Origin: Endothia cerciana
Taxonomy: Eukaryota > Ascomycota > Sordariomycetes > Diaporthales > Cryphonectriaceae
Length of the DNA: 64,000 nucleotides
Direction: 5' to 3'
NCBI GenBank assembly: GCA_026119935.1
Contig: JALRMH010000008.1
Coordinates: 186,001 to 250,000 of the forward strand
Part shown: piece by piece, positions 33,639 through 44,693 of the stretch
Layout of the letters: every line of letters starts with the position of its first letter
How positions within the stretch are numbered: the stretch's first letter is position 1
Position numbers and translations under genes: made by a program
Notes under the pieces: model-generated
The model's database searches: none
The model's input: the letters and a program-made list of their open reading frames with translations, nothing else
What the model was told of the DNA's origin: nothing

Positions 33639-34532
33639 CAGGCCACTTCTTTTTGCGGCTTCGCCCTGACAGCCTCTGCTGCTACCAGCGACAACAGCTC
33701 TGTGGTTACCATAGCGTCTGCTCGCATGACATCATGGCATTTCCTGGCAACCCAAATGGCTCACGGCAACCCTTCTCAGCTTCTCCAGGATCAAACACCC
33801 TGCAGTATCTTTTCAGGCTAGCATCTTGCAGGATAGCATTGTTTTGAACTCTTATTTCATGGCGGTGTCGTTGGGCCATTGGGCTGAGGGTCTCTGCGTA
33901 CGCTTGCATCGAAAGAGAAAAAAAAGAAAAAAAAGGATTGGAAAGGCGGGGCGGGGGATGAGCATTATCACGTCGACAGCTTCAAAGGATCCGTCCAGTC
34001 CAACAAGCATCGGGAGTTGGGGCCGGGTGCTCGATGTTACTTGGTCCAGGTAGTAGTCTGTGGATGCTTTGAATTCTACTCGAACAAGCTTCGAAGGCAA
34101 GGACGCTATTCATGAACAGGCTTCGAGGTGATATGCATGTTCTCCTCGTCCGCAATGAACCTCTACCACCAGAGTTGGTCTAATGATCATGACCTCAACC
34201 CCCCCCCCCCGGCTCGGAGGCTGGGGCATGTCTGGTCTAAAACGTTGTTGGACTCTTCACTTGGTCGCCCAGACGTGGCTGGCGTCGACCAGCTTTCATG
34301 AGACTACTTCTGCTGGCGCTTCAAGCTTATGCGCAGCGTTCTCGCTTCCCGCTTCCTGACTGCCAGTGCTCGAGGGTATATAGCCCGCCCCCATGAGAAG
34401 TCCTGACGCCTGTCCACCAAAAATCGCATGTCTTTCCAGAAGTCGTAGTGGTGATGAAGAGCACGTGTCCCACTGTGTCTCTCTCTAATGCCGCCGACAG
34501 GCTTTCAGTATGAGCAGCGTCTGAGCCAACGT
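33639..34532. other. Intergenic, tail-to-tail region of the HPt and 2H phosphoesterase genes
   Basis: This holds a purine-rich tract near 33910-33940 and a C12 run at 34199-34210. Otherwise nothing recognisable. Confidence 0.6.
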
Positions 34533-35324
34533 TCAAAAGTCAATTTCTGCCTCAACCTCATAGGCGGCATCCACCACCACGCCGTCCTCCTCAACGGGCT
34601 TTGCACCCATCCTGCAGATGGCGATCTTCTCAAGCGGCATGTTTTCCACCCAGATCTGGTCTTCATACCGGTCCAGCATCGCCTGCGCATCCTTGACGAC
34701 GTTGCGATCCCACTTCTTACCCCTGTGGCTGCTCCTGTTGCCCTTGACGTATATCGTGTTGACGATCGTCGCATGCAGCAGCAGAGGCCTATCGTCTGGC
34801 GCCAACAACTCCGCGTCCCTGAACGCCGCCCTGATCTTCTCGGAAAACCCCTGGAGGATGCCCTCCGGGTCCGACGGCGGCGCGTAGAGGACCGTGGACC
34901 TTTCGGGCTTCTGCATGGAGTTCAGGCCCTTGAGCGTGAGCAGGATCTGCGAGGAGTCGTCCTCTCCGCTCGCCTCATCAGCAGCACCTGGCATCACCGG
35001 CTTCTTAACAGCAGCCAGTATTTCCCGGGGCCGGAGCGCATGGAGCATGTCGACCGCTCTCGCCAGCCCCTGATCCCCGGGAAAGGACATCATCCCCAGT
35101 GTCAGGTGTAATGTTCCGGCGGGCAGGACGGCGTCCGGCGGGAGGTCGAAGCCGCCGAGATCCTTGGGGCGGGTGACATCGTCCTTGAAGGAGGCGAGGC
35201 TGGCGGACAGCTGGGAGCGAGATCTCGGTACAGACAGAGGGATGCAGAGGAAGTGAGTGAGTGGAGGGGCCTTGGTCTTTTGTGACGGGGTCATCTTGGT
35301 GCCTCTGCGGATGAACCGGCTCAT
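34533..35324 (-). CDS. 2H phosphoesterase (AKAP7/ASCC1-like domain)
   Basis: A single exon encodes 263 residues, starting at ATG 35324 (MSRFIRRGTKMTPSQKT); ATG 35294 is an equally good start. The fold begins with PPLTHFLCIPL. Two H-x-T motifs, LHLTLGMM (about 72-79) and LLHATIVNT (about 180-188), form the catalytic pair of 2H phosphoesterases, with spacing typical of the family. Other conserved stretches are LTLKGLNSMQ, VLYAPP and the C-terminal IWVENMPLEKIAICRMGAK. The AKAP7-NLS/ASCC1 branch of the family includes proteins proposed to act on RNA ends or 2',5'-oligoadenylates. No KH domain precedes it, unlike animal ASCC1. The cellular substrate in fungi is unknown. The frame is open upstream to 35774, but this part is proline/G-run derived and is judged non-coding. 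Confidence 0.82.
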   Translation of the reverse strand: MSRFIRRGTKMTPSQKTKAPPLTHFLCIPLSVPRSRSQLSASLASFKDDVTRPKDLGGFDLPPDAVLPAGTLHLTLGMMSFPGDQGLARAVDMLHALRPREILAAVKKPVMPGAADEASGEDDSSQILLTLKGLNSMQKPERSTVLYAPPSDPEGILQGFSEKIRAAFRDAELLAPDDRPLLLHATIVNTIYVKGNRSSHRGKKWDRNVVKDAQAMLDRYEDQIWVENMPLEKIAICRMGAKPVEEDGVVVDAAYEVEAEIDF

Positions 35325-35894
35325 GTGAGGGGAATGAGGCAACAGCTGCAGACAGGCAACGTTTGGGAAAGGATGTGGCGGGATGGTCATCAGTCGCCCT
35401 GGACCTGTCAGGCCCACCTCACTGATCCTCCCTCCAACCCAGCCCTGATGTTGTTGTTGATATTTGACAGCACTAAATTCCCCAAAACTTAAGCTCTTCA
35501 GGGGGTCCGGGGGGGGGGGCGGGGGGTCGGATAGAGCCGAGGGAGGGGGGAGGGGGGGCGACCTGGCGGCGGCCCGGGGGCGCTTACTAACCTGGCCGTG
35601 GTAACGGCCAACGACAAGCTGGGGAATTTGGTTTGGCTGCTGATATTCAGGCACCCGTTTATTAAACCCTTCCTTGCTAACATCCTGCGCGGAACCCATT
35701 CTCCACGAGGATCCTGCAAGATGCAGCGTCTGTGTCCCTACTCGGAGGATCACCTCTTCACGAGATCGCACCACCGTTAGGAGGTCTATCCAGCGGCCGG
35801 TCCCAACGGATCGGTAGCCTCAAACTTAGTACCTCGTTTGCCAGTCCCGGACCTGCGTTTCGGGCTCTTCACATCTAGCCGGTCACCCCTCCCA
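35325..35894. promoter_or_regulatory. Divergent promoter with G-rich tract
   Basis: This 570-bp region lies between two divergent genes. At 35501-35560 it has several G runs of 4-11 nt (an 11-G run at 35509-35519) closely spaced on the plus strand, able in principle to form a G-quadruplex. No gene is seen. Confidence 0.45.
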
Positions 35895-37364
35895 ATGAGC
35901 CCCTCCGACAAAGGGCGCCGGGGTCCCGGCAGCGCCGCCGGGCCAACACACACCTTCCGGGGCCGGGTCCCCAGCAGAGACCCCCCGGCCTCCTCCGCCG
36001 CCGCCCGCAAAGACGCCACCGCGCCGCCCCCGCGGGTCCAGCCCCCCTCCTCTCCGCCCTCGCCCTCGGGCCGAACCGCCCGCCCGCCCGGCGGTACCCC
36101 GACGCCCCGGTCCCGGAGCAGCAGCAGCAAGGCGCCGAGCGCCCGCGAGAGCATGAAAGAGAAGGACGCGCGCATAGCCTCGCTCGAGCGGGAGCTGTCC
36201 GTCATGGAGGCCGGGTTCGCGCGCGAGCTGGGCAAGCTGTCCGCGAATGAGAGCGAGACGGCGTCGTTCTGGCACGCCAAGCACACCGCGCTGAACCAGC
36301 ACTTCCTGCGGGCGGACTCGGAGCTGCGGCTGCTCAGGGACGGGATGCACGCGAGGGAGGCCGGGGGGGAGGAGGCCACGAGGGGGTGGCGGGACGCGAT
36401 GAGGTCGGAGATGGCGGCGAGGGATGAGGAGATACGCGAGCTGCGGGCGCAGGTGAGGGGGCTGAAGGAGTGGGTGAGCACGAGCACACGGGCGGACGGG
36501 ACGGTGAACACGAGTGATGAGGTCTTCGGGGAGGGGTGGGCGAGGCTGGGGAACGGGCTGCAGAACTGGGTCATCTCGAATTTCAGGAGGGTCAAGGTGG
36601 ACCTGTCCAAGGCGGACGAGGGTACGCTGCGGGAACTGGCGGAGCTTGTGCCCATGTGTGAGGAGCTGGCGCAGACCGCAAAGGTGCATCTGCTCCAGTC
36701 GATCGTGTCTCGGATACTAGCACAGCGCATCTTCGGTGCGTACTTCGTGGGCCTGTCGCCTGAGCAGGAAGAACAGCTCAGGCGGACTGAGAGGCTGATG
36801 GCATCTTTCGGTAAGTGTTGCCGAAGTGTGCTTTAGATCGCCCTGCCTTAAACTCACTTGCCGACACTAGGGTCCGTTGAATCCGTCAATCAGTGGCGAT
36901 CTGCGACACTGTCGGTCTTGAAAAAGGAGGCAGCAGAGCACATGGGGGCACAGACCTCACAGACTACCGAGGACATCGTCAGCCTGGTCAACCGTATATT
37001 AGGCGCAATCACGACGGATGCCGCCGCCAAGAACGTCAACGGTAACACGACGGTAGCCGGCGCAGAATCGAGGGGCCAAGCACTGCGTCAGCTGGTCGGC
37101 AATGCCATTGAGCTGTCACGGCTGTTAGTGGTGCAGAAGGCGGTCCTTGAGGTCTGGATGCCCGAGATAGTGCCACACCAGCAAATCACGTTTGACCAGG
37201 CCACCATGGAGGACATCGGGGGTGAAGACGAAGAGTCGCTTGTGCGGAGGGAAATCTGCTGTGTCACTTTCCCGGGCATCATCAAGCGAGGCGACGAGAA
37301 CGGGGCACAGCTCCAATTCAGAAATGTGATTTCTAAAGCGCGGGTCCTCTGCAGCCCTGAATAA
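35895..37364 (+). CDS. Coiled-coil protein of a fungal family without known function
   Basis: Two exons (35895-36810 and 36871-37364; GTAAGT..CACTAG intron) encode 469 residues. The start MSPSDKGRRGPGSAAG is the first ATG; the frame before it opens with TTG only. Residues 1-90 are proline/serine/arginine-rich and probably disordered. Heptad-like segments follow (KEKDARIASLERELSVMEAG, EMAARDEEIRELRAQVRGLK), so a coiled coil is likely around residues 88-195. The C-terminal half is globular and helical: LQNWVISNFRRVKVDLS, LAELVPMCEELAQTAKVHLL, QRIFGAYFVGLSPEQEEQL, GQALRQLVGNAIELSRLL, ending in VISKARVLC. I recognise this NWV..FRR / YFVGL pattern as recurrent in Pezizomycotina hypothetical proteins but know of no assigned role. 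It is divergent from the 2H phosphoesterase. Confidence 0.78.
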
Positions 37365-39769
37365 AGGAGACATGACCTGTCGTCACTATTGTCAGATCAT
37401 GGCATGTGCAAGGCTGGAAGCGAGGAGATTGGCCCGCAGAGCAATTCAGCGTGTCACTCAACGGTGTACCAATGCGCCTTTCCCCCGTCGTATCACCAGC
37501 GGCTCACGAGCCGATTGCATGAACAAAAGTACCACAGCGCTTCGACATCTCGAAGTGGTGTCTCACGGGCAGCAACTCGGAGGGCACGAACAAGGTACCT
37601 CACGTGTCTGAACTCGAGCAGACTTGACTGTCGCCCTCTGCCACGCACGCAAACCGGCAGGTTTCTGGTGACGAAAATTCTGGCCAACTGCTCGGTTTCG
37701 CATTCGCCAATTGTTTCCTGGAATTCATAACCTAGCTCCAACCTTGCCCTTCAAGTCGGCTGCGGGTGGTCAGGCGTATGCGTTTACTGGTTCACATCAC
37801 ACAGGAGTCTATACCGTATGGATAGATGGCACTCGGGTCATGAACTATCGGGTCTGACCTCCGGACAGGATGGCTCGAGCTTGTTAGCCACCGAGGAAAA
37901 GCAACCATGCGGTTCTCGCCTATCAGGCAGCCGGGGTGGCTCATTTTGCGTCATTCGTCTCAAGACGACAAAAAGACCGAAGAGACGTCCCTCAAGTGTG
38001 TTGGCGGGTCCTCCCCCATACGGCTGTTTGTGCGGAGAGATACGAGTTGCATCGAGTAATGACCTCGTGCGGCCTGGGGCGGCACACTGTGGGGTTTACG
38101 AGAGGAGGGCAGGCCCTCTGATCTGCCACCGCAGAGCCTCAACAGGTCGGGGTCAAGTCGCCTCCCCAGGTGTTATTCTTCCCCAAATGTGACCTACAGT
38201 ATTCGCTTTGCATGCGGGCCGTTGCGCGGTAGCAAATCGGCGGCCGGAAATTCGCCGGAGAATAGCAGACGTGCTTAGGTGGTCGCATATGCATGCGCAC
38301 CGGCATTCGATCGATGCGCCTGGTCATATGGAGGCCCAGATCAGAACCCTACTTCTTGATGTGTCGAAATCGTGTCCTCTGGTCAGTAGCATTCCTCAGT
38401 TTACGAGCGTAATGGGCTTGTGCTCGCCGAAGAGCTTGAGATTCGCCGACGGCGGGAGAGATCGTCCACGCAGGGAAGAAAACCCCTCCCCGCAATGTTG
38501 ACTGGTCATATTCTGACCAGCACAACGAGATGAAGACCGTCCCTTGAATAATGGTTAGTCATAGAAGAAGAAACAACTCGGGCGCCCAAATCTTGGAAAG
38601 ACAGCCATATAGGACGTACCACATTTGATTGGCCGGTGAAGGAAATCGGACAAGACAGCCACCCATGTCGACGACGGATCGTGATGGCATGTCTCGAACC
38701 GAATCTCCCCCTCAGCCCCGGCGATGTCACCGGGGGACGTGGCTTGAGCAAGGCCGTGTGCTACGCCGGCTTGGTTCGGCGGGCTACATGGGTGGAATCC
38801 TCATGGGATTTGGCCGACGAAGCCACCGCAGGTTTAGCCGTCTCCTCGGAGCGGGAGGGTGTATCAGCTGTGGCACATTCCTTCTGCTGTGACGAGGGAC
38901 AACCCGGACAACGGACGATATGTTAGAGGGACCTGACGGACGCTTCTACCTACTTACCGTCTTTGCCTTCGAGGGACGGAAACAATGAGACCTCGTTCTT
39001 GGCAGGAGTCGAGATTGTCCGTGTGGCAGACGACTTCGAAATGTGTCAAGGGTGTTTAGCGGAAGACATCTGCAGAATGCGCCGCCACCCCAAAGTGGCT
39101 GGACTATTCCTGACTTCGCCAATCATCAAGGTTTCGTACGATCGTGCTGAAGCCTAAGATGCCAGCGAGTCAGCTGATGATGGCCATCCTGAGTTTTGTC
39201 CTCGGCTAAGGTCCTTGCATGAGGTATTTGCTGGCAGGATATGAGGGAAAGGAGGAAAAGCACTCGAGCTTCCACTGGCGAGAAGACCTGTCACAGCATG
39301 GGCTGCAAGCGAGTGACGAGTTGCATGGCGTCCTACGACGGGGCCAATGGTCACTCAAGCCGACTGGTTGCTCCCTCCGACCGGTCCTACAGTGCGCTAT
39401 CTGCACTGGTTCCCACCCAATACCGGGAGTCAGGTATTGGTCCAATATCTCCTGCAGTCTCGTGCGGTGTTCACGTAATGCAGGCCGGTCTTTTGCAAGT
39501 TGTCGCTGGCGAGGTTGCAGGTAGCGTCCCGCAAGGGGAACGCAGCGGTGTCAGGTCTCAAGACATCCCGGCTCTCGTTCCAATCTCTGCTCGATGTGCT
39601 AACGACTCGGGCGTATATGTCCGTGTTCTGCCCCTCCTGCCAGGGAGATATGGGGGTAGGGGTTTTCCGTACCAACCCTTCCTTCTGGTACCACGGTACT
39701 CTCCATTCTCTAGCATCCTGGCATTCTTCGCTATATCTCCAAGCCAGCTCTCAGGTGGAAACGAAAGCC
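37365..39769. other. 2.4 kb intergenic region
   Basis: No open frame with a recognisable domain is present. The frame open before 39770 (from about 39500) has no ATG with family support. A GTACCACGGTAC element lies at 39688-39699, close to the downstream gene. Confidence 0.5.
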
Positions 39770-40905
39770 ATGCAGAATGACAAGTCTTCCAAGGGGAAGG
39801 ACGTCGATTGGGACATCCAGTCGCTCAGCTTGAGCGACTACGACGAGTCCGCCGTTCCTCGCATCACTTCCCTGGATCCATTCACCATGTTCAACCCAGT
39901 TCCGATCCCACAGGCGGCACATCAGTATACGCAGCCCGACAACTACCGTCATGAAGCCAACCGTCCTGCGTATAAGAGTGCGACATCCCCTCAACCCTGG
40001 CTAGGACCCGGACATGATTACTATGTCGATTTCATGTCTGGTGGTACTACCGGCACCGCGACGGCGCGTGCGTATGGCGGTGATGCTGCCTCCACCGTGA
40101 GCACCGGGCCCGCGCCCTCGGTGGGCCGCGGCACTGACTGGGACGCTGCATCGCAGTCCTCGCGGGCTACAAACTCGACGGCACTTGAGGCTGCCTTGTC
40201 GTCTAGCGTAGCGAGCAGTGTATCCTCAGCGCCGTCAAGGCACAGCCACCGCTCCACCGTGGAAACTCATATCCTCCGACAGCAACCACCTCGTCAGCGG
40301 TACCAACTCCCGTGCGAGTTCTGTCCCGAGGTGTTCCATGGGGACGAGGATCTTGCGTGGAAGGAACACACCGAGGATCACCTTGGTGGAACCTTTCCAT
40401 CCAGGATGCGATGCTGTAAAGTCAAACCCTCCTCCGTCCAAACCTGCACGGGTGGGGAAGGACTGGTACTTGAGCTGACTTTGTCGTTTCAGGGTTTTGT
40501 GACGACTTTGGCATGTTCGATTCACAGGTTCTAAATGGCGACAGGCGCTGGAACTTCCTGTTGCGGATGGACCATATCCGCAGCCACATCATAGAAGGCG
40601 ACTACCGGCTCCAAGACATGCGCCGAGACTGGCTCATGGTTGAGCATCTCCACAAGAAGAAGCTCATTGACGAGGAGACCTATCAAGGCATGCTGAAGCC
40701 TCTGAAGCTACCGAACATGGCGGCTAGCGGCCACGATCATCATCATCATCATCATCGGGGCCATCCGCAGCTGCAACCGGTCGTGGAAGAAGCCGGGCCA
40801 AGTTCAAGCTCAGCGTCGAGCCATCGACGATCCAAGAAGGGCAGCAGAGACGGACAGAAAACCTCTGGACGAGACTCACATCACAAGAAGAAGTCGACGA
40901 AGTGA
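39770..40905 (+). CDS. Fungal protein with two C2H2-like zinc fingers
   Basis: Two exons (39770-40415 and 40493-40905) encode 352 residues, starting MQNDKSSKGKDVDWDIQS. The first half is Ser/Thr-rich and probably disordered. A finger CEFC...WKEHTEDHL starts near residue 182. A second, CWFCDDFGMF...RMDHIRSHI, starts near residue 215, and its first Cys-Trp codons are created by splicing of the intron (gtaaag..tttcag, phase 1). The wide spacing between the Cys and His pairs is unusual for DNA-binding fingers. A helical segment follows (RLQDMRRDWLMVEHLHKKKL), then six or more consecutive His residues and a Ser/Lys-rich basic tail. Architecture suggests a nuclear regulatory protein, but nothing shows its target. 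The start is the most likely ATG because the upstream frame looks non-coding. Confidence 0.75.
40738..40755 (+). repeat. Coding (CAT)6 run
   Basis: Six CAT codons give a polyhistidine tract near residue 297 of the C2H2-like protein. Confidence 0.85.
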
Positions 40906-41177
40906 GCTGATGAGACAAGCATTTGGCTCAGGTCGCCGGGGTGGTCTCCACGACGGAATATCCGCACCCGTCGAGAGGGGAGGGGGTGGTTCCTTTGGGA
41001 AGTCGATTCTGTCCTCCCCAAGCACCAGACGCCATACCCGGCGGAAGGGCGATTTAGAGTTGCTGAAAGGACCCGCGCTGTCGAGTTGTACGGGCCGTGC
41101 CGGACGGACGGAAGTCATACGGGTCGCCCATCTTACCGGGTAGCGAGGCCGTATACCAGTACTACCTTCCCCCTGCC

Positions 41178-41214
41178 TTTTTTTTTTTTTTTTTTTTCCC
41201 CCTTTTTTTTTTTT
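41178..41214 (+). repeat. T20-C5-T12 pyrimidine tract
   Basis: A pure pyrimidine stretch of 37 nt, with two T runs split by five C residues. It lies 270 bp after the C2H2-like stop codon. Confidence 0.9.
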
Positions 41215-41570
41215 GTACCCCCACACTCTTCATGTTCATTATGGCCCTCTACCATGGCATCGGGTGCTTAGGTTCCGAGAGCTGGTAACGGCATGCAGGA
41301 ACCCGTCGCTCGGAGCCGTCGGCGGTGCCATGTGATACGGATTACTTCCGGGGTGACCGCGATTTGGAGCAGGAATTGGGACGTAAAACGCGTTAGTGAC
41401 GACTGCTACTGGTCATGATGACGATATGATGAGGTGATGACTTACGAGGGACAGACAGAGGGTCGCCTGCTGAGTTGTACTCAGGGAAACACGGGGATGG
41501 GCTTAGCCTCTTGGATAGCATTTCCTTTCTTTGAATATTAAAAATCAATTTTTTATTTTTTATTTCTCTT

Positions 41571-41585
41571 CCCCCCCCCCCCCCC
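41571..41585 (+). repeat. C15 homopolymer
   Basis: Fifteen consecutive C residues follow an AT-rich patch in non-coding DNA. Confidence 0.9.
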
Positions 41586-42372
41586 TCCTTCAAGGTTTTT
41601 CAAAGTGTTCAACCTTGTGTCATATGATCTTGACGCACCTGGAAAGTAGCAAGCCCGTGAAAAGCGACAGCCACCTCGTACCGTGCACCATGGAGACCTC
41701 ATATACCTCCCCTCCCAACGCTTGCCCCGGCCGTGAGGCGTCAACAGGGTCTCGCCCACGTGGCGGCTTCCCCTGGGAGCAAAGTGTACAGATTACCATG
41801 TAAGCTGCCCTGGAGGAACTCGCTGTCGGAAAGCTACGCCTGCGCGAGGTGGTTCCTGCAAGGCGGTGTGGCCTTGTCACTCGCCGCACAGGTCGGGCGA
41901 ACACAGCTGCAGGGACACGCGCCTATAGGTCGGGTCTCCCGGCCGGGCCAATACCGCTTCTCCTGCAGCTCGCACCGCCCTGGCCTGACGGTCAGTCGTG
42001 CAACAAAGACACTTCCGACCCGAAGCAGGCTGCAGGAGCTGAGGCCTGTTCGGGACGAATCTGAGAGGGACCGTATCTATACTGCCTGGGAGGTGGCAGC
42101 CAACACCGAGGAGGCAAACAGAGGTTTCCTAGGGCCAATCACCGTGAGGTGACAGCCTCACCTTTCTCAACCCTCGACAGGGTTTCTTTACCCTGTGTGC
42201 TACAGACAGGTGCTTACCAGCGGAATCGTTATTCTTGCTGTTTCTGGAACATGGCTTTATTGATGCCGTCACTGAAGACTGAACCCCACCTGCGCCTCGA
42301 GATGCTACCACAGATCCCATTTCCAGAACAAGCCGCCCAGCCTGACGAGAAGTCGCACCCCGTCTGTGCTAT

Positions 42373-44693
42373 TTACTGGAAATCAGCGTCGACACGCCCG
42401 TAGCGGACCCCGTCCACCTTGAGCTCGAAGCCGAGGCCCGCACTGTCCACGAGCATCTCCAGTGTGAAGTCGAGGTTGTCGAACTCCACTCCCCTCGTCG
42501 TGGTCAGTCGGGTGAATAAACTTCGAGGGACGGCGTTCAGATCTGTCGTCAGCTTGCACACATGAACCAGATCTCGCGTGTATGCTGCTGGAGGGTCGTC
42601 CGCCTCACAGGCGATCAGGTCATCCGTGACCACCAGAGACTGCCCCGGCCTGAAGTTCCTCGTGTAGTGAAACGAAATCGGGGACAGTGGTGATATTGCG
42701 TCGCCCTGTGCCATCGTCAGCATTCGAGGCCCAGGTCGCCCTCCGGGCTCAAGGCCATGCTCACCTTCGCAATATGCCACTGCATCCGATCCGACACCAT
42801 CCACCTCTCCCAAAGCGGACTCCAGTACCTCTCGCTAACACTGTGTTTCTCCTCATCGAAGACCGTCGCATAACTCGTGCCATAATGCATCCTGGATTTC
42901 CGAGAGATGACCATGTTCCCCTCGAGCCCCCGCAGCACCGCGCCGCGCACAACCGCTGTCCACGCATACACCGGCTGCATGACTTCGATATTCCCGCCCT
43001 CGCCGGCACCGCTAGCGCTGAGCGCGTGCGTCGGCCTCTCGCTGTAGGGGGGCGGCGCGGCGCTCGCGAAGTGGGGTTTCAGGCGGCGGTACAGGTAATC
43101 AGACTGCCCGAAGCCGCCGACGAGGATGATGCCCGAGACGATGCCGCCTTTGGAGCGTAGCCCTTCGACCTGGCCCTGCACGAGGTCGCAGACTTCTCTG
43201 ACCACCGGCTCAAAGATGTCCTTTACTTGAGCAGCCGTCATGACGAGGAAGCCTGAGTCGAGGCCGGCTTCCTCGTCGTCCGGAAGGCCTGGAAAACTGG
43301 AACGGTTGTTAGCGTGACCAGTCGCCGGATGAGGTGAGGTGGTGAGGGACTTGCGGGATGTTGATCTCCTGGTGCTCATCTTCGTTGAAGTTCCTCTTGA
43401 CAAACTCCTCAAAGTATTTCAGACCCATCTGCCACGTCTTGTTCTTCTTCACCTTCATCTCATCGAATCTGCTCTTGCCAAGCCGGTTCTTGATGTGCTC
43501 CTCAAACCTGTAGTTCAGAAAAGCGCTGCCGCAGAGCCCACCTGTTCCCACAGCTGACTCTTCCACCTTGAGCGGCTTGAGAGATATGATCTTGTATGCG
43601 ATCAGACTAGAACCCGGTCAGCATACCATGCCTCGACCACAAAGCCCCAGGGGCCACTTACTCTACGGTGCCACCACCGCCGTCGCATACGATGAAGTTA
43701 TCACCTACATTCAGGTGATTGGGCTGTATCGCCTTGAGCGTATACACGGCGGCCGCCTCCGGCTCGCTGATCATCTGGATGGACGACTTATCGCCCATGC
43801 CCGCCCTCTCAGCAGCCTGGAGCGTCGTGTTCTTGGCCGCATCAGACCACACCGCGGGACACGTCAGGACGAAATCGACCTTGGTGCTCGCCATGAACGA
43901 CTCGCCGTACCGCCTAGTCAGCGTGTCCATGGTGTGCCTGTGGATCTGGGTCAGGTAGTCCGACACGGCATCGACGACGGTCTTGTTGAAACGCTTGAGC
44001 TGGGCCGCCGTCTCGAGCGGGCTCACGTAGAAGGGCAGCTTCTGGGACCGGTCGAGGAACAGCTTGATGCACCGCAGCCGCGACTCCTCGGGCTTGAACT
44101 GGAAGCCCCATCTCACGGTGGGCTCGGTGCCCGGCGGACTGTTGGCGGGGCTGGCGTAGGAGATCTCTGTGGGTACCTTGTCCGAGGTGATGCCGTTGCC
44201 GCCGGGCCAGGTCTTGATGATCTCTATGTCATCTGGCGTGGAGGTGTAGACAGCAGCGACGCTGGAAGAGGGTGTTAGTCGGGTAACGGCTGGCTGGGAG
44301 AGGGATGCCAGGACACCAGGGTCATGAAGCAGGCATCAGTACCGACGCCAAGCCCCTACCCAGCCAGATGGCACGAAGGGGAAGAGAAAAAGAAAGAAAG
44401 AAGGAAGGAAGGAAAAAAGGAGGGGGAAGATAAGAGGGGGGGGGGGGGGGAAGACTCTCCAGGCCAGCAACGACAGATGTCACAACTTACCCCGAGAAGG
44501 TGGTGCCGAAATCCACGCCGACGATCAGCCTGTCCGCTATGGGCGCGAAGTCCCTTACGGGCTCTCTGACCGGTCCATTGATGGCCTCAGTGGACGAAGT
44601 CAGGCTGTGGCTGGTAAAATGATTTCTGCTCTCCTGGTTCCTCTGGCTGGCGGGCTGCGTCGTGGGTGAGCGGATAGGCAGATTGACGCTCAT
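42373..44693 (-). CDS. Hsp70-like ATPase domain protein (HSPA12-like)
   Basis: Five exons (44693-44491, 44261-43662, 43606-43355, 43296-42765 and 42705-42373) encode 639 residues. The actin/Hsp70 ATPase motifs are all present. Phosphate-1 is DRLIVGVDFGTTFSG (about 54-68). The phosphate-2 loop CDGGGGTVDLIAYKI (about 260-275) has Gly where canonical Hsp70 has Ala in DAGGGT. The adenosine motif is IILVGGFGQSDYLYRRL (about 405-421). The N-terminal 50 residues are Ser/Thr-rich. Instead of a standard Hsp70 substrate-binding domain and EEVD tail, the C-terminus has short beta-rich segments (FTLEMLVDSAGLGFELKVDG). This fits the Hsp70-12/actin-like families that are abundant in filamentous fungi. The client or role is unknown. 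Intron 1 is 229 nt with purine repeats and a G15 run. Intron 3 (43297-43354) reads as GC-AG. Confidence 0.85.
43297..43354 (-). other. GC-AG intron in the Hsp70-like gene
   Basis: The donor is ATCCC|GCAAGT and the acceptor GTTCCAG|T; length 58 nt, with branch site GCTAAC. The nearby GT (CAA|GTCCCT) leaves the wrong phase for both possible acceptors. The GC donor gives INIP/FPGLPDDEEAGLDSG in frame. Confidence 0.75.
44436..44450 (+). repeat. G15 homopolymer (C15 in the sense strand of the gene)
   Basis: Fifteen consecutive G residues lie inside intron 1 of the Hsp70-like gene, next to GAAA/GGAA purine repeats at 44389-44416. Confidence 0.9.

Larger units (their letters stand above)
40906..42372. 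other. Intergenic, tail-to-tail region
   Basis: This lies between the C2H2-like gene and the Hsp70-like gene. It contains a T20-C5-T12 tract at 41178-41214 and an AT-rich patch followed by C15 at 41571-41585. No gene is recognised. Confidence 0.55.

Noticed and set aside
35325..35774. N-terminal extension of the 2H phosphoesterase
   Set aside because: The extension is made of proline runs from G-rich promoter DNA and precedes the conserved PPLTHFLCIPL start region.
39500..39769. N-terminal extension of the C2H2-like protein
   Set aside because: The sequence is low-quality as coding DNA; the ATG at 39770 precedes the first plausible protein sequence.
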